DNA of 64,000 nucleotides from an uncultured archaeon (GCA_000965745.1 CP009479.1:1746457-1810456); one strand, 5' to 3'; shown: positions 36,229-44,631, counted from the first letter of the stretch. The notes: a model not told the origin generated them from the sequence alone. A program made the numbers and translations.

Positions 36229-37254
36229 ATGGCTTCTATTGAGATATCTGTCATAATAGTAGCTCATTCAAGAGAGGAGTATATCTTATCTGCAGTAGAG
36301 TCCGTTCTGCAACAAACGCTTCCAAGGGGCTTGTATGAAGTAATTGTTGTAAAGAATTTTAAGAATCAAAAGATTGACGAGTATCTCAAGAAAGAAAAGG
36401 TTAGATCTATATACACTCAAAGCTCTAAGGTTGGAAGCAAATTCTCAGAAGGTATACTCTCAGCCAATGGAGACATAATTTGCTTCCTGGAGGATGATGA
36501 TTTATTTTTTCCCGGGAAATTAAAATTCGTAAGGGATACATTTATGGCAAATTCTCAACTCGTATTCCTACATAACTCGTTCCATACCATTGATTCAAGA
36601 GGTACAGTTCAACCTAATCCATATTATCTCCAATTGAAAAATACGGTAGTTATAAGTAGATTAGACAAGAATGAAAGAGACATTTCAGGAATTCTTTCTC
36701 AACACGCTTTTCACAATATCAGCTCCATTAGTATCAGGAAAATGTTAATCAAGGGTAACGGCGATGAGTTCAGAGAAGTTTCTAAAATACCCGACTCATT
36801 CCTGTTTTTCCAATCTCTGGATAGCCCGTGGGAACTTATGTTTACCTCAGAGTTATTGACATCATTCAGAGTTCATCAGAGTTTAAGCCATGCAAAAGTT
36901 TCAAACGTTCAAGAATTTTCAAAATGGATCTCGGGAACAAATGAGACATTGATTAGAGAAATGGCCAAGACAAGAGAAGTAACGTGTGGAAGTCTTACAA
37001 GAGATATACTGCAATTCTATATACTCGAGTACAAAATTCTAATGGGGCTGTCATCCAAGGGAAGAAACAAGTTGAGCTTAAAAGAACACTCAAATTATCT
37101 AAGTTTGTCGAAGAAATTAGGGCTAACGCATGGAAGAAGGATATACCTGGCAGGTATTCTAGGAAAGTTCTTGCCAGTACTGGTCAGCATAATATACTAC
37201 TTCAGATATAAGAATTTTATGAACCCCTACTCACCTGAACTTGATCCGAACTGA
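36229..37254 (+). CDS. GT2 family glycosyltransferase, FLEDDD paralog group, copy 4
   Basis: Glycosyltransferase of 341 residues. EISVIIVAHSREEYILSAV, YEVIVVKNFKNQKIDEYL and DIICFLEDDDLF make it a clear paralog of the genes at 17321, 18452 and 20834, closest to the last by eye (shared GSK and IYT segments). More AT-rich in sequence than copies 2 and 3. The C-terminal 150 residues are helical and end in a hydrophobic stretch (LAGILGKFLPVLVSIIYY). Sugar and acceptor unknown. Confidence 0.78.
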   Translation: MASIEISVIIVAHSREEYILSAVESVLQQTLPRGLYEVIVVKNFKNQKIDEYLKKEKVRSIYTQSSKVGSKFSEGILSANGDIICFLEDDDLFFPGKLKFVRDTFMANSQLVFLHNSFHTIDSRGTVQPNPYYLQLKNTVVISRLDKNERDISGILSQHAFHNISSISIRKMLIKGNGDEFREVSKIPDSFLFFQSLDSPWELMFTSELLTSFRVHQSLSHAKVSNVQEFSKWISGTNETLIREMAKTREVTCGSLTRDILQFYILEYKILMGLSSKGRNKLSLKEHSNYLSLSKKLGLTHGRRIYLAGILGKFLPVLVSIIYYFRYKNFMNPYSPELDPN

Positions 37255-37342
37255 TGTGGATTCTATTTTCTGTTTTCGCATCCCTTATATAAATAACAAT
37301 AGATTGCCACGCCACACATATAACATTCAATCCAAGCAGAAA

Positions 37343-38860
37343 TCAACCTGAGAGAATTCTCTGGATTTTTTCCCGGAGGCCCCGATAACGAGCTGGAAAA
37401 GCATCAGCTATTAATCTCGCATCATCTTTTGAAAGAATATGGCTTGCTCTTAGCAGTATGATATACATGAAAACGCCCAATGGTACGAGATATAATAACG
37501 AAAGTACTCCATCTCCCAAAATCAGTTCTACAAGTACAATTAACGCGAGCATGATGAGACTTATGGCCCAGACCTTGAGTATTGGCAATGGCATGACATT
37601 GTACATTCCTTTCTTTTTAACATAAACATAGAGGATAATTGCCCTTATCGGAAGCATAAAGCCGAACCCAATGGAAGCACCAAGGATCCCAAGCGTGGGA
37701 ATCAGAGCAACAGAGAGACCTATATTTGTTGCCAATGACAAAGGAGATGTAAGGTATGCAATTTTTGTCTGCCTCACGGAGGCAATAATAGCGGAAAGTA
37801 TGATTGAGGGCAACGACATCGCAGTCAGAAGTAATAACAAATCAAGGGGGAGAATTGCACTACCGTAATCTGGCCCTCCAAGCAGGTAAACCAGGGGTTT
37901 CGAAACCGCAATTAAAAACAGGCTGACAGGTATATAAAGTGATGAGAGAATCCTCGAAGACCTGTCAACATTACTTTTAAGATCCTCTATGTCACCCCTG
38001 GCATAGATTTCTGAGAACTTAGGAATTAGGATCTGGTTAATTGTCCTGAAGGAACCAAACAAACCAGTAGATATCAGAAGCGATAGATTATAAATCCCAA
38101 CGGAAGGTACGTTAAGAAAAAATGCGGTGATCAGTTTATCAACATGATCTGATGCACTTCCCACCACTACCATCACAACAAAAGGGGCTGCATATTTTAA
38201 CAGATCCATAGTGCGAATGCTTCTCTTTCCGCCTAAGTGACTTCTTGATTTCTGCGGGATGTCCGGTAGTAGTGAAATTATTATAAATACTTGGCCTGCA
38301 AGAAGACCAATAATAATCAGTGACAATCTATCGAAGAAAATGGCAAAAACTGTAGCGAGAGAAAATCCTATCACCGAAGAGATTGCATTGATTGAGCTCA
38401 CTCTTCTGAACTTCTGCATTCCATAAGCCAAACCAGATACTATCTTAGCGAAGATAGACGCAGAAAGATACACTGATGCTATTCTAAGCACGGGCACATA
38501 CGAATCACTGTGAAAGAACAGCATTGACAAAACTGGGGAAATTAAGTAGAGTAAAAGCAGGGAAATAATTGATAAAATGAGACCTATGACGGTGAAATTA
38601 GTAACAAGCCAGCTAATTTCTTGTTTATCATCTATGTAGTAAGAAATAAAATGCGAGGCTGCGTCATAAAATGGAACATAGAAAACTGACGAAAGAATCT
38701 GTGTAATCGTGATTACAAGAACTATACTTCCAACCAGCAGCGGCGTAAAAAGATGCATCAGAAAAGTGTAGAAGACTACTCCGGATACCAGTATTATTGC
38801 AGTCGAGACGTACTGGAATACCGCCCCTTGGGATGCAGAATCCCTGACGTTTATTTTCAA
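37343..38860 (-). CDS. Wzx-type polysaccharide/lipid-linked glycan flippase
   Basis: Integral membrane transporter of the MOP (polysaccharide exporter) superfamily, 505 residues with about fourteen hydrophobic segments spread over the whole length. N-terminal ASQGAVFQYVSTAIILVSGV, and the middle IRTMDLLKYAAPFVV and PKFSEIYARGDIEDL, match the family. It would move the lipid-linked glycan to the outer face. TTG start, with a TTATATAT box about 20 bases upstream. Divergent from the GT2 gene at 38975. Confidence 0.8.
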   Translation of the reverse strand: MKINVRDSASQGAVFQYVSTAIILVSGVVFYTFLMHLFTPLLVGSIVLVITITQILSSVFYVPFYDAASHFISYYIDDKQEISWLVTNFTVIGLILSIISLLLLYLISPVLSMLFFHSDSYVPVLRIASVYLSASIFAKIVSGLAYGMQKFRRVSSINAISSVIGFSLATVFAIFFDRLSLIIIGLLAGQVFIIISLLPDIPQKSRSHLGGKRSIRTMDLLKYAAPFVVMVVVGSASDHVDKLITAFFLNVPSVGIYNLSLLISTGLFGSFRTINQILIPKFSEIYARGDIEDLKSNVDRSSRILSSLYIPVSLFLIAVSKPLVYLLGGPDYGSAILPLDLLLLLTAMSLPSIILSAIIASVRQTKIAYLTSPLSLATNIGLSVALIPTLGILGASIGFGFMLPIRAIILYVYVKKKGMYNVMPLPILKVWAISLIMLALIVLVELILGDGVLSLLYLVPLGVFMYIILLRASHILSKDDARLIADAFPARYRGLREKIQRILSG

Positions 38861-38974
38861 CGCGGTTTTATCGCTAATATATAATTAATTCTTATGGCGC
38901 TACTGTTTTCCCCAATAAAGAACGTCCCTTGACCTGTCGGTATGTAGAATATCAGACTTCCTCCAGAAGCACGA

Positions 38975-39874
38975 TTGATAGAAAACTTCAATAAGACAAT
39001 AGTTTTTAATGATGAAATGCCAACTTCTGAGGAGAAAGTCACAAACTCCAACCCAGTAGTAAATGTCATTATACGTGCATTTAATGCCCAGGCATACATA
39101 GGAGCAGCTGTTGATTCCGTTTACAGTCAAGATTACCCTGGCAATATACAAGTGCTTATACTCTTTGATGAAGGTACCTCAGACAATACTCTAGAAAAAC
39201 TCAATCAATTTTTTTCAAAACAAATTTCCAATAGGACAATAGGTATCATAAAGCACCCACACATGTCACCTTTCAGATCACTTTTTTACGGACTCAAAAT
39301 CTCTCAGTCAGACTTTACGACCTTTCTGGATTACGATAACCTCTATTCTACCGACTACATTCGTAAAATGATAGATTACTTTTCAGAAGGGAACTCTGAC
39401 TTTGCTTTCAGTTCACCAGTCTTGATTGATACCTCGGGAAGGAGAACTGGTGGAAGGCTATATGAAATATCGAAAAATATTCGCCGTCTAAGGCTACGAC
39501 AGATGTACAGTAATTCGATCGACATAAATACAATTTTTATTAACAGGAAAGCGTCCAAGTTAATCTGCAAAAGATTTGAAAGACTCCCATTTCCAACATA
39601 TGACTGGATTTATGAAGATTGGGTCATTGCAGTCATAGGCTTGTTCGAGTTAAACGTTGGGGTCATGTATGGAGATTACGTATTTTACAGGACCCATCCA
39701 CAGAACATTACATACAATATGCACACTGTTCATCTTTCCTCGCCAGACTTGCATAGGAAAATAATATCCTTAATCGCTATAAGGAACGTTGAGGGCATGC
39801 AACTTTCTACACTTCATCTTATGATTCTTGCTATCTACAGTGTCTATAAGGTTACTATCTCATGGTTCCTGTGA
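38975..39874 (+). CDS. GT2 family glycosyltransferase, 3-prime end rewritten by an insertion sequence
   Basis: Glycosyltransferase of 299 residues. VVNVIIRAFNAQAYIGAAVD, VLILFDEGTSDNTL and TTFLDYDNLYSTDYI (a DYD metal site) define the domain; FPTYDWIYEDWVIAVIG supplies the ED region. TTG start at 38975 with an AT-rich box 27 bases upstream; an ATG at 39017 is an alternative. The last codon and stop (CTG TGA) are built by the terminal repeat of the inserted IS481-type element; in the uninterrupted gene the end would have been Leu-Gly-stop, so the product should still work. Confidence 0.8.
   Translation: MIENFNKTIVFNDEMPTSEEKVTNSNPVVNVIIRAFNAQAYIGAAVDSVYSQDYPGNIQVLILFDEGTSDNTLEKLNQFFSKQISNRTIGIIKHPHMSPFRSLFYGLKISQSDFTTFLDYDNLYSTDYIRKMIDYFSEGNSDFAFSSPVLIDTSGRRTGGRLYEISKNIRRLRLRQMYSNSIDINTIFINRKASKLICKRFERLPFPTYDWIYEDWVIAVIGLFELNVGVMYGDYVFYRTHPQNITYNMHTVHLSSPDLHRKIISLIAIRNVEGMQLSTLHLMILAIYSVYKVTISWFL
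39857..39869 (+). repeat. Target-site duplication, left copy
   Basis: ATCTCATGGTTCC occurs here and again at 40851-40863, directly flanking the IS481-type element. A 13-base duplication shows that the element arrived by transposition and has not rearranged since. Confidence 0.8.
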
Positions 39875-40850
39875 TATCCTGAGTATTGTTTCTTTTTATA
39901 CTGCCTCTTCTTCCTCACCATTGTTCATCTTCTCCTCATATGCCATTGCTGGGGTCACAACAGGCCTCTCTTTATCACTGAGAGACATGTGCCTCCTCTC
40001 ATTGTTGTAATAGTACACAACTTCCTCCCAGGTGCCGAAGTGCTTCCTCAATCCCTTCAGTGTACCGTTGAACCTCTCCAGCTTGCCGTTTGTCTGGGGA
40101 TGCTTCACCCTTGCGAGGATGTGCCTTATTCCCTCTGATTCAAGGAATCTCTGGAACTCATTTGGACCTCCGGGCTCGCCGTTCTTCCCGTTTGAGAAGA
40201 ACTGTGTACCATGATCTGTCATGATCTCCCTCGGCTTTCCGTGCTCTTCTATTGCCTTCCTGAGAACAATGAGGCTGTTCTCAGTGGTGGCAGAATCAAA
40301 TGATCCAAATCCGACGATGTATCTGGAAGCATCATCCTCTATGACGAGGAGCTGCTCTTCCCTGTACTCTGCCCAGTCCATGTGCCACAGTGAGTTTGAG
40401 TGCTTTCTTTCGTATCTTACCCATTTTCGTTGTTTCTTCTTGTTTGGATCTTCCATAGCCATACCCGATTCGATGAGTATTCTGTGTATCCTGTTGTGCG
40501 AAATCATTAGGCCATTCTCCATGAGGTAATTCTCAATGGCAATGGCACCCGCGTTGGGGTGCCTCTGCCTTGCCTCCATGACTGCCTGTATCTCAGCATC
40601 AGTGATCTGATGAGGTTTTGGGCCCTTCTCCCTCAGGGTTCTCTTTCCGATCTCCCTGTAATTCTTCCATATGCTGTTCACGTACTGCACTGTTACATGC
40701 ATGGAACGTGCTATTTCGCTGCTTGATACACGCTTCTCCTTCTGACTGATGATCCACTGTACCTTTCGATCATTGAGCTTCAATCCCGAGGGATCAAGCA
40801 ATGATAAATCAAACCTGGGTATATATAGAAACTTTTCTCGGGATATTACA
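39870..40850 (-). mobile_element. IS481-type insertion sequence, complete (981 bp)
   Basis: Bounded by imperfect terminal inverted repeats of about 31 bases that both begin TGT (TGTGATATCCTGAG at the left, TGTAATATCCCGAG read inward from the right), with only a handful of mismatches over their length. A 13-base direct repeat flanks the element. It carries one transposase gene on the minus strand. TGT ends, single DDE gene and about 1 kb size are standard for IS481. Confidence 0.85.
39896..40801 (-). CDS. IS481-type DDE transposase
   Basis: Transposase of 301 residues. An N-terminal helix-turn-helix (about residues 15-60, with SSSEIARSMHVTVQYVNSIW) binds the element ends, and an rve-type catalytic core follows: LWHMDWAEYREEQLL (first D), IMTDHGTQFFS (second D) and HPQTNGKLERFNGTLK (E). 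TTG start at 40801. The catalytic residues are all present and the ends are intact, so the element may still be active. Confidence 0.88.
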   Translation of the reverse strand: MLDPSGLKLNDRKVQWIISQKEKRVSSSEIARSMHVTVQYVNSIWKNYREIGKRTLREKGPKPHQITDAEIQAVMEARQRHPNAGAIAIENYLMENGLMISHNRIHRILIESGMAMEDPNKKKQRKWVRYERKHSNSLWHMDWAEYREEQLLVIEDDASRYIVGFGSFDSATTENSLIVLRKAIEEHGKPREIMTDHGTQFFSNGKNGEPGGPNEFQRFLESEGIRHILARVKHPQTNGKLERFNGTLKGLRKHFGTWEEVVYYYNNERRHMSLSDKERPVVTPAMAYEEKMNNGEEEEAV

Positions 40851-40863
40851 ATCTCATGGTTCC
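40851..40863 (+). repeat. Target-site duplication, right copy
   Basis: Second copy of ATCTCATGGTTCC. Reading on, the original glycosyltransferase frame ends CTC GGA TAA here. Confidence 0.8.
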
Positions 40864-40959
40864 TCGGATAAGTGCCATTTTAAGGGCGTTTTTGATCCGA
40901 TTGATGGTAAGTCTTACCAATAGACTTTATTGATCGGGCAATTTCTGGGTATTGGACAA

Positions 40960-40968
40960 TTTAATAAC
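40960..40968 (+). promoter_or_regulatory. TATA box for the UDP-galactopyranose mutase-like gene
   Basis: TTTAATAAC centred 26 bases upstream of the ATG at 40990. It lies downstream of the inserted element, so the insertion should not block this gene. Confidence 0.5.
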
Positions 40969-40989
40969 TACTGACAAATCTCCAGTAGG

Positions 40990-42306
40990 ATGTATGATGT
41001 AGGAATTCTTGGAGGTGGCTGGGCAGGACTCCTTGCTGCAAGGATGTTAAAAGAGCAAAACCCTGAAGCTAAGGTCGCAATCTTCGAAAAAGAGGATCTA
41101 AACAACATGGGTGGATTGTTGAGATCAGTAAAGAAGAAAGGTTTCACCTTTGATACTGGAGGACCTCACATATTGTTCAGCAAGGACCAACAAATTCTCG
41201 AGAATATTACATCATTACTTGGAGACAACATAAGAAAAGTAGAAAGGAAAGCTTTCGTTTTCTATGAAGGAAGATACATTCCGTATCCATTCGAGAACGG
41301 TATGTTTCTGCTTGAACCTCAGACAAGATCGGAAATCGGAAATGGAATCATAGAAAGAATGGTGGATATGGCAAGAACACGCGATTGGGTTCCAGCCGAC
41401 TTCGAGGAGTGGATCTACGGTTTTTTTGGGCAATCTATGGCAAATCGGTATATGATGCCATACAACAGGAAGATATGGAAAAGAGAGCCTAGTTCCATGG
41501 ATGCCGATTGGGTGTTTTCGCCCGGTAGATTGCCGTTTCCAAATTTGAAAGATATTATAGATTCAGTAGCAGGAATACCATCTACGGGGTACAAAGAACA
41601 GGCCTATTTCTTTTACCCGGCCGAAGGCGGAATCCAGTCTCTATATGATTCTCTATTGCACATCGTAGAATTATTGGGAGTTGATATTTACCCGTCGACT
41701 GAGGTCACAAACATCATTTCTGATCGAGATCAGTGGGGTATTAACAATGCTCATAATTGCAGGCTACTTGTCAACACCCTGCCTCCTCAGGTGATTGCTC
41801 CAATGATCTTTTCACATGAAGATGATAGAAACTTAACAGAAAAGTTTGATTACAATAGCGTGGTGGTTGTTGGAATAGCCATAGACAAAGAAGCGCCATA
41901 TCAACATGCAGTTTATGTTCCAGACCCACATGTCGTATTTCACAGGTATACTTGGATGAACAATCTGACTACGGATACCCCAGCTGGCAAATCCAATTTA
42001 ATCGCCGAAGTGACTGTGCCAAAGTGGGAAAAGATAAATAAATCAACTGTCAGGGAAAAAGTCATTGAAGGACTATTTAAATTGCATATATTAGAGTCAC
42101 GCGACGAGATCTTGTTCTCGGAAGCATGGGTTAATGAATTTGGGTACCCAATATACCTAAAAGGTCATGGAAAACTGAGGGATAAATTCCAACTTCAGTT
42201 AAAGAATCGAGGAATAACAAGTGTTGGAAGGTGGGGTTCTTGGCATTACTGGAATACAGACAAGGTTTACCGGGCGGTTGAAAAGGAAATAAGCAGTATT
42301 ATTTAG
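40990..42306 (+). CDS. UDP-galactopyranose mutase-like FAD enzyme
   Basis: FAD-dependent enzyme of 438 residues. The dinucleotide-binding GILGGGWAGLLAARMLKE is at residues 5-22, with FEKED at the end of the second strand, then GGLLRSVKKKGFTFDTGGPH, which is the flavin-site loop of UDP-galactopyranose mutase and related amine-oxidase-fold proteins. A YNRKIWKREPSSMDADWV segment and C-terminal GRWGSWHYWNTDKVYRAVEK fit the mutase group. It would interconvert a UDP-hexopyranose and its furanose form. A general NAD(P)/FAD amine oxidase cannot be excluded, so no gene symbol is given. Confidence 0.72.
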   Translation: MYDVGILGGGWAGLLAARMLKEQNPEAKVAIFEKEDLNNMGGLLRSVKKKGFTFDTGGPHILFSKDQQILENITSLLGDNIRKVERKAFVFYEGRYIPYPFENGMFLLEPQTRSEIGNGIIERMVDMARTRDWVPADFEEWIYGFFGQSMANRYMMPYNRKIWKREPSSMDADWVFSPGRLPFPNLKDIIDSVAGIPSTGYKEQAYFFYPAEGGIQSLYDSLLHIVELLGVDIYPSTEVTNIISDRDQWGINNAHNCRLLVNTLPPQVIAPMIFSHEDDRNLTEKFDYNSVVVVGIAIDKEAPYQHAVYVPDPHVVFHRYTWMNNLTTDTPAGKSNLIAEVTVPKWEKINKSTVREKVIEGLFKLHILESRDEILFSEAWVNEFGYPIYLKGHGKLRDKFQLQLKNRGITSVGRWGSWHYWNTDKVYRAVEKEISSII

Positions 42307-42525
42307 TCTTTAAAACGCCTGACTTCCCACCGTGTTAGACTTGATAAGGGAATATTGATCAGTGTACGTGATGATTACCACAATAAATGCTGAAGATTAA
42401 GTGACCATCAAGTTGGCTTTTACTATTCATGTCGTATTTTATCCGCTTTCGAATATAGCAGGGATGAGACTATATGTCTAGAACAAAAATTCATATCACT
42501 TTAAGAATATTAACATCAGTAAACA

Positions 42526-42704
42526 TTGGAACCGCAAAATCTTTTCGAACAACAGCTTGAGCCTCCTGCTAATGTGTCAGTAATCATTCCAGCATACAAC
42601 GAAGAAGAACGGATCGGGCCAGTTCTAAATGAAATCCTAGATTTTTGCAAACTAAATTCCTTGAATTTGCAAGTTATAGTATCCATCGACGGTGATGACA
42701 GCAC
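42526..42704 (+). pseudogene. Truncated GT2 glycosyltransferase cut by an IS3-type element
   Basis: The frame from a TTG gives the start of a GT2 enzyme: VSVIIPAYNEEERIGPVLNE followed by LQVIVSIDGDDSTD. It then runs into the end of the IS3-type element (TGATCTGCCCC from 42705). Only about 60 residues remain, so no donor site is complete. The missing 3-prime part is not found on the other side of the element. A TTTAAGAATATTAAC box lies about 20 bases upstream. The 219 bases before it hold no other gene. Confidence 0.75.
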
Positions 42705-42738
42705 TGATCTGCCCCACCGGAATTTGGAACACTTTTTC

Positions 42739-43614
42739 TCATTTTTCATCTAGTGCTACCTCCATTTCTTTCGATTCAAATCTTTCCCTGAATGCCTGAT
42801 CATCCCGGAACTTCCTCCTGAACTCCCTTGGAGGAAGATAATCAATGGATGAATGCGGCCTGCATTCATTGTAGTCGGTGAACGCCTTTTCTATTGTCCT
42901 GGATACTTCACTGAAATCCCTGAACTCGTTTGGCCAGATGTAATCTGTCTTTATGCTGTTGTGGAAGGACTCAATGTTTCCGTTGTCCTCTGGAGTGTGT
43001 TTCTGGATATACTCCAGCCTTATCCCAAGGAGTTTCATGGCGTTCCTGAACTCATGGGATTGATACTGGGGGCCATTGTCAGTTCTCAGTACCAAGTTCT
43101 TTGGTACTGTACCATTGAAAGCAAGAAGAACAGCGTTTTCCACCGATCTTACGGCATCTTTTGCCATGCATGACCTGGAATAATGAAAACCCTGCCATTC
43201 CTTCGTGAAACAGTCCTTTATACACATCAGATAGGTCATTCCAGAATCAGTGGGAATATACGTGATATCAGTTTCCCAGAGTTGATCAGGACCATTTGGA
43301 CGGAAGAGATTCCTGGACTTTGTTCTCCCTCTGTGTTTTGATGCAGGAAGGGAGAGATTGTTATCCTTCAGCACCTTCCTGACAGTTTTCTGGTTCACCT
43401 TCGTACCTTGGTTCCTCAGTATTGCCCATACTCTCCTGTATCCGTATGTTGGCCTTTCGGAAGCGATATCCCTGATCTTGCTCTGCACAGATAGATCAAG
43501 CCTCTGAATATGTCTCTTCCTGGGTGCGTAATAATATCCGGACAGTGAGATTCCGGATATTCTTGATGCGTTTCTCAGAGACATCATAGGTTTCAGATCT
43601 TCAAGAACCATCAT
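42739..43614 (-). CDS. IS3 family transposase OrfB (DDE integrase domain)
   Basis: Catalytic subunit of 291 residues. N-terminal HTH_21-like segment (RPTYGYRRVWAILRNQG), then the DDE core: WETDITYIPTDSGMTYL, LRTDNGPQYQSHEF and HTPEDNGNIESFHNSIKTDY. Ends with YNECRPHSSIDYLPPREF, the classical IS3 finish. Its ATG overlaps the OrfA stop (ATGA). A run of seven A in the mRNA just before the OrfA stop (43634-43640 as T on the plus strand) is a possible slippery site for making an OrfAB fusion. Confidence 0.9.
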   Translation of the reverse strand: MMVLEDLKPMMSLRNASRISGISLSGYYYAPRKRHIQRLDLSVQSKIRDIASERPTYGYRRVWAILRNQGTKVNQKTVRKVLKDNNLSLPASKHRGRTKSRNLFRPNGPDQLWETDITYIPTDSGMTYLMCIKDCFTKEWQGFHYSRSCMAKDAVRSVENAVLLAFNGTVPKNLVLRTDNGPQYQSHEFRNAMKLLGIRLEYIQKHTPEDNGNIESFHNSIKTDYIWPNEFRDFSEVSRTIEKAFTDYNECRPHSSIDYLPPREFRRKFRDDQAFRERFESKEMEVALDEK

Positions 43615-43889
43615 CTTGACCTCCCTTGTAGCCTTTTTTTAAAAGCATCTATCACCAGGCTCTGGTCTCCTATGATCTTCTTGAGGTCATCGATCTCCTC
43701 GTCCCTGCTGTCAGAATTCCTTCTCTGAGCCAGTGCAGATTTTCCTCCCTGGATGAACTGTTCTCTCCACTTGCTAAGTTGCACAGGATATATGCCGTGC
43801 CTCCGGCATATCTCCGCCTGTGTCACATTGTCTGAGAAGGATTCCATGACGATCTGGAACTTCTCCTCAGCCGAATATTTGGACTTCAT
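43611..43889 (-). CDS. IS3 family transposase OrfA (helix-turn-helix subunit)
   Basis: DNA-binding subunit of 92 residues, HTH_8 type: KYSAEEKFQIVMESFSDNVT followed by QAEICRRHGIYPVQLSKW, and a short C-terminal coiled coil (SRDEEIDDLKKIIGD). Lies just upstream of OrfB with a 4-base overlap. Confidence 0.88.
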   Translation of the reverse strand: MKSKYSAEEKFQIVMESFSDNVTQAEICRRHGIYPVQLSKWREQFIQGGKSALAQRRNSDSRDEEIDDLKKIIGDQSLVIDAFKKRLQGRSR

Positions 43890-43958
43890 GAAGAGACCTC
43901 CATGTTCCGGAAAACCACTTTTCGCATGCTCTTTATGTATCTGTTCTTGTCTATAATA

Positions 43959-44213
43959 TTAATCATAGAGTGTTCCAGTCCTATGATGGTTCGGTTCACC
44001 ATCCACAAATGGATGTAGCCTTGTAATGCCCTCAAATACAACTGCAGCTTTAAGATAAATATCAGCATAATTTGCATATCCAAAAATATTGTCTTCCGCC
44101 TTTTCGAGAATGGAGCCAACTATATTTCTGTCTCTGAAGCCAGGTTCTATCCTATTTCTTTTAGACAGCTCCTCATGAATTTGAAAAACGGTTTCAGCGT
44201 TAAATGGCGTAAA
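43959..44213 (-). pseudogene. Decayed Fic/Doc-type toxin
   Basis: An 84-codon open stretch without a start codon. By eye it follows the Doc (death-on-curing) pattern: FNAETVFQIHEELSKRN, FRDRNIVGSILEKAED, YADIYLKAAVVFEGITRLHP and then HPFVDG at 43998-44015. The canonical Fic loop HPFxDGNxR is broken here (HPFVDGEPNHHRTG), and a stop follows eight codons later where about 30 more residues are expected. Doc transfers phosphate to EF-Tu; this copy should be inactive. The IS3-type element lies directly beside its 3-prime end. Confidence 0.6.
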
Positions 44214-44219
44214 TTAAGT

Positions 44220-44318
44220 TTAAAGTTTTTCGAGCCTTTCATAAACAATTTTACCGATTGGATCTATTTCTGTAAAGAATTCAACATTCTTCCTTACTCT
44301 CTCCTTTTCAGTTGCCAT
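44220..44318 (-). CDS. 32-residue ORF upstream of the Doc remnant (possible antitoxin)
   Basis: A small frame with ATG at 44316-44318 encodes a charged helical peptide (MATEKERVRKNVEFFTEIDP and so on). It ends six bases before the Doc-like frame and on the same strand, where an antitoxin gene would be. A TTTATAG box is about 34 bases upstream. It is shorter than known Phd antitoxins, so it may itself be a remnant. Confidence 0.4.
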   Translation of the reverse strand: MATEKERVRKNVEFFTEIDPIGKIVYERLEKL

Positions 44319-44433
44319 TTTATCACTAAACTGTTAGTTGAATGCTATCTATAAATCTTTCTTAGGTTATTATTAGTTTTCAAAAGGGAAAAACGTGCAA
44401 TTCCAATATGGCCTAAAATATATCAAGGATAGT

Positions 44434-44631
44434 CTACGTGACCTCCTCCCCTATCCTTCGAAAGGGGCTTCCTGCTTCCACGGTTACCAGCGGAACCTCC
44501 GCAGGCATGAATTCCCTCCGGCCCGGGGGTACTTTGCCCTCCACACTTAGCCATTCGACTTTACGGACACAGGAACGCATGGAGCTACATGTTATCCGAC
44601 CCTTCTTCCATTCTGTCTGCTGGTGAGCCGC
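44434..44631 (-). pseudogene. 3-prime remnant of an IS200/IS605-type tnpB gene
   Basis: The minus strand keeps about 65 codons of open frame ending in a TAG (44434-44436). The tail PPGRREFMPAEVPLVTVEAG followed by SPF is what the C-terminus of archaeal TnpB proteins looks like (the VEAGSP ending). The catalytic RuvC part and zinc finger are gone. The frame is closed upstream by a TAA at about 44634. The hairpins nearby fit the right end of such an element. Confidence 0.55.
44443..44465. repeat. Hairpin in the tnpB tail
   Basis: CCCCTATCCTTCGAAAGGGG can fold with CCCC/GGGG arms and additional pairing around TTCG. A related hairpin lies at about 44672-44690. IS200/IS605 ends use such subterminal hairpins for TnpA recognition and the omega RNA. 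Confidence 0.35.

Larger units (their letters stand above)
42705..43930 (-). mobile_element. IS3-type insertion sequence (approximate right end)
   Basis: Two overlapping minus-strand genes, orfA and orfB, of IS3 organisation. The left end is placed at TGATCTGCCCCACCGG, where glycosyltransferase coding is lost. The right end could not be fixed: sequence near 43905-43930 (TTCCGGAAAACC) shows only weak inverted similarity to the left end. No target duplication is seen. About 1.2 kb, typical for IS3. Confidence 0.65.

Noticed and set aside
36229-37254. Treating the 36229 GT2 gene as a fusion because of its hydrophobic end
   Set aside because: The end stretch is short and similar in position to that of the paralog at 20834; it is probably a membrane-association tail.
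44438-44626. Plus-strand frame in the tnpB remnant
   Set aside because: It is antisense to the tnpB tail, which carries the recognisable VEAGSP ending.
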